Of a stretch of DNA of 64,000 nucleotides, positions 61,462-64,000 are shown piece by piece. The notes under the pieces were generated by a model. It ran no database searches and was not told the DNA's origin. It was given only the letters and a program-made list of their open reading frames with translations. Every line of letters starts with the position of its first letter. Positions within the stretch are counted from its first letter, which is position 1. The DNA comes from Methylomicrobium lacus LW14 (GTDB lineage Bacteria; Pseudomonadota; Gammaproteobacteria; Methylococcales; Methylomonadaceae), in contig NZ_AZUN01000001.1 of NCBI RefSeq assembly GCF_000527095.1, positions 1,798,001 through 1,862,000 on the forward strand. Reading direction: 5' to 3'. The translations under genes were made by a program, and so were the position numbers.

Positions 61462-61971
61462 ATGAACCGTCCGACGTTAACGCGAATCCTCCTATCCATC
61501 CTGTTGCTGGCCAGCCATACAGGGCAAGCCGCACCGCGCATCGCAATCCTGAGCTTTGAATTGAACGATATTACCTCCCTGCCCAATACGCCCGAGGAGC
61601 AACGGCGCACCGCATCCATGCGGCCGTTGCTGGAACAGGCGCTCGGCAAGACGGGTGATTATGAAATCATTCGGATTCCCGCCGCAGACCAAGCCGCCGC
61701 CAATTCGGGCTTTGGCTATTTGTTCCGCTTCGATGAACTCGCCGCCAAACTGGGCGAGCGGCATGGTGCCGACTGGGTGCTTGTCGGCCAACATAGCAAA
61801 CCCAGCTTCTTGTTTTCCTATCTGCTGACGAATTTGATTGATGTGAAGAGCCAAGCGCTGGCCGCAAGCTATGCGATTGAGCTGAAAGGCAATCACGAAA
61901 AAGTCACCCAGCGGGGCATCAAATCGCTTGCCGATAAGATTCAGGCATCGATCAACAAACCCCGTCTATAG
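61462..61971 (+). CDS. exported DUF2380-like protein
   Basis: 169 residues from ATG 61462 with SD GAGGAAA. Signal peptide (LTRILLSILLLASHTGQA) and a mature chain beginning APRIAILSFELNDITSLP; the later GADWVLVGQHSKPSFL pattern fits the DUF2380 family (GNAT-like beta-alpha fold, unknown role). Periplasmic location expected. The family is sometimes beside methylotrophy genes, but none lies here. Confidence 0.65.
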   Translation: MNRPTLTRILLSILLLASHTGQAAPRIAILSFELNDITSLPNTPEEQRRTASMRPLLEQALGKTGDYEIIRIPAADQAAANSGFGYLFRFDELAAKLGERHGADWVLVGQHSKPSFLFSYLLTNLIDVKSQALAASYAIELKGNHEKVTQRGIKSLADKIQASINKPRL

Positions 61972-62005
61972 ATTTCGTGCTATGTGCCCTGCCCCATCAT
62001 GCCGC

Positions 62006-62716
62006 CTACAATAACCCCAACAGCGCCGCCTTGACCGCCGCTGCCGTTTTGTTGGCGGCATTCAGCTTAGTGACGACATTATTGATATGAAAATTGACCG
62101 TGCGCTCGGTAATACGGAGTATGCTCGCGATGTCGCTAGCCGTCTTGCCGTCGGCCGTCCAGCGCAGCACCGAAATCTCGCGGTTTGACAATTTTACATG
62201 GATTTCCGGCATCAGTTTCGGCGCCAAGCAGCGCGATAGGCCGGCGTGCGCAACCTGGGTCAGCCAAGCCATTTTGAATGTCTTCGCCGACAGTTCTGTT
62301 GCAGAGATCGGCTCATCCGAGCGCGCCAGCGTTAACATGCCTGCCGTGCCATGGAAATCATGGATGGCTTGCGCCCAGCCGTAACGCAAGCCATGGGAGC
62401 GCGCCTCCTCCCATAGTTCACCCGCTGGACTGAATAGCTCATCCGTCCAGATGACAGGCATGAGCGAACGCATCGCGTGATGTACGGTCGGGTCGACCGC
62501 AAGATAATCTTTTGCTTGATATTGCGCTTGCCAGGCCGTCGGATAATTATTGAGCATGACGGTTTTGGGCTGATTAACCGGGATCGGCATACGCAAACCA
62601 TAGGCGCAATAGTCAAAGCCCAGCTCCTTGCTGAAGGAAAGCAGGGTTTGAAAAAACTGCTGCTCGGACTGAATGGACTGCAATGCCTGAAGTTGATTCT
62701 CTTGCCAGGTGTTCAT
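62006..62716 (-). CDS. LuxR-family quorum-sensing regulator (acyl-homoserine-lactone type)
   Basis: 236 residues. The autoinducer domain keeps the invariant set: W and Y in AWQAQYQAKDYL, D and P in AVDPTVHHA, W in VIWTDEL and G in YGWAQAI. The C-terminal helix-turn-helix is NREISVLRWTADGKTASDIA followed by ERTVNFHINNVVTKLNAANK. No luxI is in the window, so it is a solo regulator here. A lux-box-like palindrome lies in the divergent spacer. Confidence 0.92.
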   Translation of the reverse strand: MNTWQENQLQALQSIQSEQQFFQTLLSFSKELGFDYCAYGLRMPIPVNQPKTVMLNNYPTAWQAQYQAKDYLAVDPTVHHAMRSLMPVIWTDELFSPAGELWEEARSHGLRYGWAQAIHDFHGTAGMLTLARSDEPISATELSAKTFKMAWLTQVAHAGLSRCLAPKLMPEIHVKLSNREISVLRWTADGKTASDIASILRITERTVNFHINNVVTKLNAANKTAAAVKAALLGLL

Positions 62717-62854
62717 GGATGGCGTCGCTTACCAATATCGGATTTTACGGGTGGATCAATGATGAGACTGGTTACACGGAGCGAAACAGAGGGTGACGAA
62801 GCGTAGTTGCAAAGCTTGGTCAAATGCTATTTCAAATGCACCCCCAACCGCATA

Positions 62855-62874
62855 ACCTGTCATTATTGACAGTT
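62855..62874. promoter_or_regulatory. lux-box-like palindrome
   Basis: ACCTGTCATTATTGACAGTT is a 20-bp element with perfect CTGTCA/TGACAG arms, the style of LuxR-family binding sites (ACCTGNNA...AGNT). It lies 139 bp upstream of luxR and 85 bp upstream of the methyltransferase start. Confidence 0.65.
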
Positions 62875-62958
62875 GTTTCTGGTCACGAAATCCAGTCTAA
62901 TGAGACCTTCAGGATAGAATATCCTTATACCGCCGAACTACACAGCAGGATCATCCAC

Positions 62959-63642
62959 ATGGGTTTTACACTTGCCAAAGTCGTACCGTGGGGACGTTCG
63001 TATGACGAATACATCCGCATGTTCAGCCTGACCGAGGCCGATCTTGGGCTTCGCATTCTGGGCTGCGGCGACGGTCCGGCGAGCTTCAATGCCGAGCTCA
63101 CCCAACGCGGCGGCACTATCGTCTCGATAGATCCGGTCTACGTTTTTGACGCAGAACAGATCAAGAACCGTATCTCCGACACGTATGATATCGTGATGTC
63201 GCAAATGATCAAAAACCAGAGTGATTACGTTTGGGAAGCCATTCCGTCAATCGAGCGGCTCGGGAGTCTTCGCATGTCGGCGATGGAAATCTTCCTCGCC
63301 GACTTCGAGGCGGGCAAGCAGGAAGGCAGATATATCCCGGGGGAGTTGCCGTCGCTGCCTTTTACAAATGAAGAATTCGATATCGCCTTGTCGTCTCATT
63401 TCCTGTTTTTATACAGCGCCCACTTGTCAGCCGAGTTTCATCTTCGGGCTCTCCGGGAAATGCTGCGCGTATCCCGCGAGGTGCGCGTGTTTCCCTTGCT
63501 GATGCTCGATGGCACGCCATCGCCCCACCTGGCTTTCGTGAGCGAACGTCTTGCAAGCGATGGCTTCGAGATTGAGGTCAAGCGCGTAGCTTACGAGTTT
63601 CAGCGCGGCGGCAATGAAATGCTGGTTATCAAGCACCTCTAG
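62959..63642 (+). CDS. SAM-dependent methyltransferase-like protein, possible LuxR target
   Basis: 227 residues from ATG 62959 (AGGA eight bases upstream); a longer frame from 62824 would run through the lux-box-like site and is rejected. LRILGCGDGPASFNAELTQRG is the SAM loop and VSIDPVY the acidic strand; the region NEEFDIALSSHFLFLYSAHL is the class I motif IV. Substrate unknown; the lux box suggests quorum control. AHL synthesis is not indicated. Confidence 0.75.
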   Translation: MGFTLAKVVPWGRSYDEYIRMFSLTEADLGLRILGCGDGPASFNAELTQRGGTIVSIDPVYVFDAEQIKNRISDTYDIVMSQMIKNQSDYVWEAIPSIERLGSLRMSAMEIFLADFEAGKQEGRYIPGELPSLPFTNEEFDIALSSHFLFLYSAHLSAEFHLRALREMLRVSREVRVFPLLMLDGTPSPHLAFVSERLASDGFEIEVKRVAYEFQRGGNEMLVIKHL

Positions 63643-63719
63643 CACGGGACACAACCGGACTTGCCCAAACCCCACGTTCCACGTTATCTATCTCATTTTA
63701 ACCCGCAAAGGAAATGACT

Positions 63720-64000
63720 ATGCTTCACCCACGCATCCCGTTCATTATTGGTTTTTGCTTGGCTCCCATGGTAGCGCACGCCGGGAGTTTGACACTTAAA
63801 AGCCCAACCCTCAAGCCTGGAGCGACCCTGACTAAAGAACAGGAATTTAACGGATTTGGCTGTGGGGGAAAAAATCAGTCGCCTGCACTTAAATGGACGG
63901 CAGGACCGAAAGGCACCCAAAGCTATGCTATTACGCTGTATGACCCTGATGCACCCACGGGATCGGGCTGGTGGCATTGGGTTGTTTACAATATCCCCGC
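63720..64000 (+). CDS. YbhB/YbcL (PEBP, Raf-kinase-inhibitor-like) protein, truncated by window edge
   Basis: At least 93 residues. A signal peptide (MLHPRIPFIIGFCLAPMVAHA) is followed by SLTLKSPTLKPGATLTKEQE, GFGCGGKNQSPALKW and YDPDAPTGSGWWHWV, the PEBP fold with DPDAP ligand-binding motif. The ATG at 63720 is preferred over 63714 because AAAGGAA would be too close to the latter. The 3' end is outside. Confidence 0.88.
   Translation, partial: MLHPRIPFIIGFCLAPMVAHAGSLTLKSPTLKPGATLTKEQEFNGFGCGGKNQSPALKWTAGPKGTQSYAITLYDPDAPTGSGWWHWVVYNIP

Overview
This 64 kb window is a chromosomal segment from a gammaproteobacterium. Housekeeping order (divergent bamE/fur, lolC-lolD, smpB near ratA-rnfH, lexA, comEC, ftsH) and GC-rich coding with Asp/Glu-rich proteins fit a Methylococcales-type or related gammaproteobacterium. 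No methane- or methanol-oxidation gene lies inside the window, so the genus is inference.

Layout. 0-12.3 kb: partial lipoprotein, an S41-protease-like lipoprotein that appears to lack its catalytic dyad, a tRNA-wobble modification pair (FAD oxidoreductase + MnmM-type methyltransferase), a CarH-like B12 regulator, ftsH, an alternative sigma-70 factor, HopJ-family protein, smpB, an NSS transporter, ratA and rnfH. 12.3-15.5 kb: a fossil integron. The integrase gene is gutted (N-terminal third and last ~20 codons remain) and is followed by AT-rich gene cassettes with recognisable attC sites. 15.5-27.2 kb: polysaccharide deacetylase, TPR lipoprotein-like protein, bamE, fur, lolCD, DUF2062, comEC, a three-gene lipid locus (CDP-alcohol transferase, EEP phosphatase, CarS-like) and lexA with a non-gamma-type operator and a 55-codon membrane-peptide gene behind it.

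27.4-43.2 kb is the highlight: a type III-A CRISPR-Cas locus in the order cas6, CARF ring-nuclease-like gene, cas10/csm1, csm2, csm3, csm4, csm5, a REP-associated transposase (RAYT), csx16, a Cam1-like membrane CARF protein, a Card1/Can2-like CARF nuclease, a CRISPR array of 20 repeats, then a doubled adaptation module (cas2, cas1, a second divergent cas1, a second cas2). Seven copies of an inverted-repeat REP element sit between or inside these genes, one in frame inside csm4. The logic is: Cas6 and Csm proteins make a crRNA-guided RNA-targeting complex, Cas10 (GGDD intact, HD altered to HN) makes cyclic oligoadenylate, Cam1 and Card1 are second-messenger effectors, and the NE0113-family protein and Csx16 probably degrade the messenger.

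43.4-64 kb: cupin and alpha-keto-acid decarboxylase, YaiI-family protein, shikimate dehydrogenase, a four-gene SMC/TOPRIM operon of the MksBEFG/Wadjet (JetABCD) kind that makes this stretch a defence island with the CRISPR locus, then UbiE-like methyltransferase, HdeD, a GGDEF-EAL protein, an AraC regulator, a NarX/NarL-type two-component pair, small cupin and DUF2380-like proteins, a LuxR-type quorum-sensing regulator diverging from a methyltransferase gene with a lux-box-like palindrome between, and a truncated YbhB/YbcL gene at the right edge.
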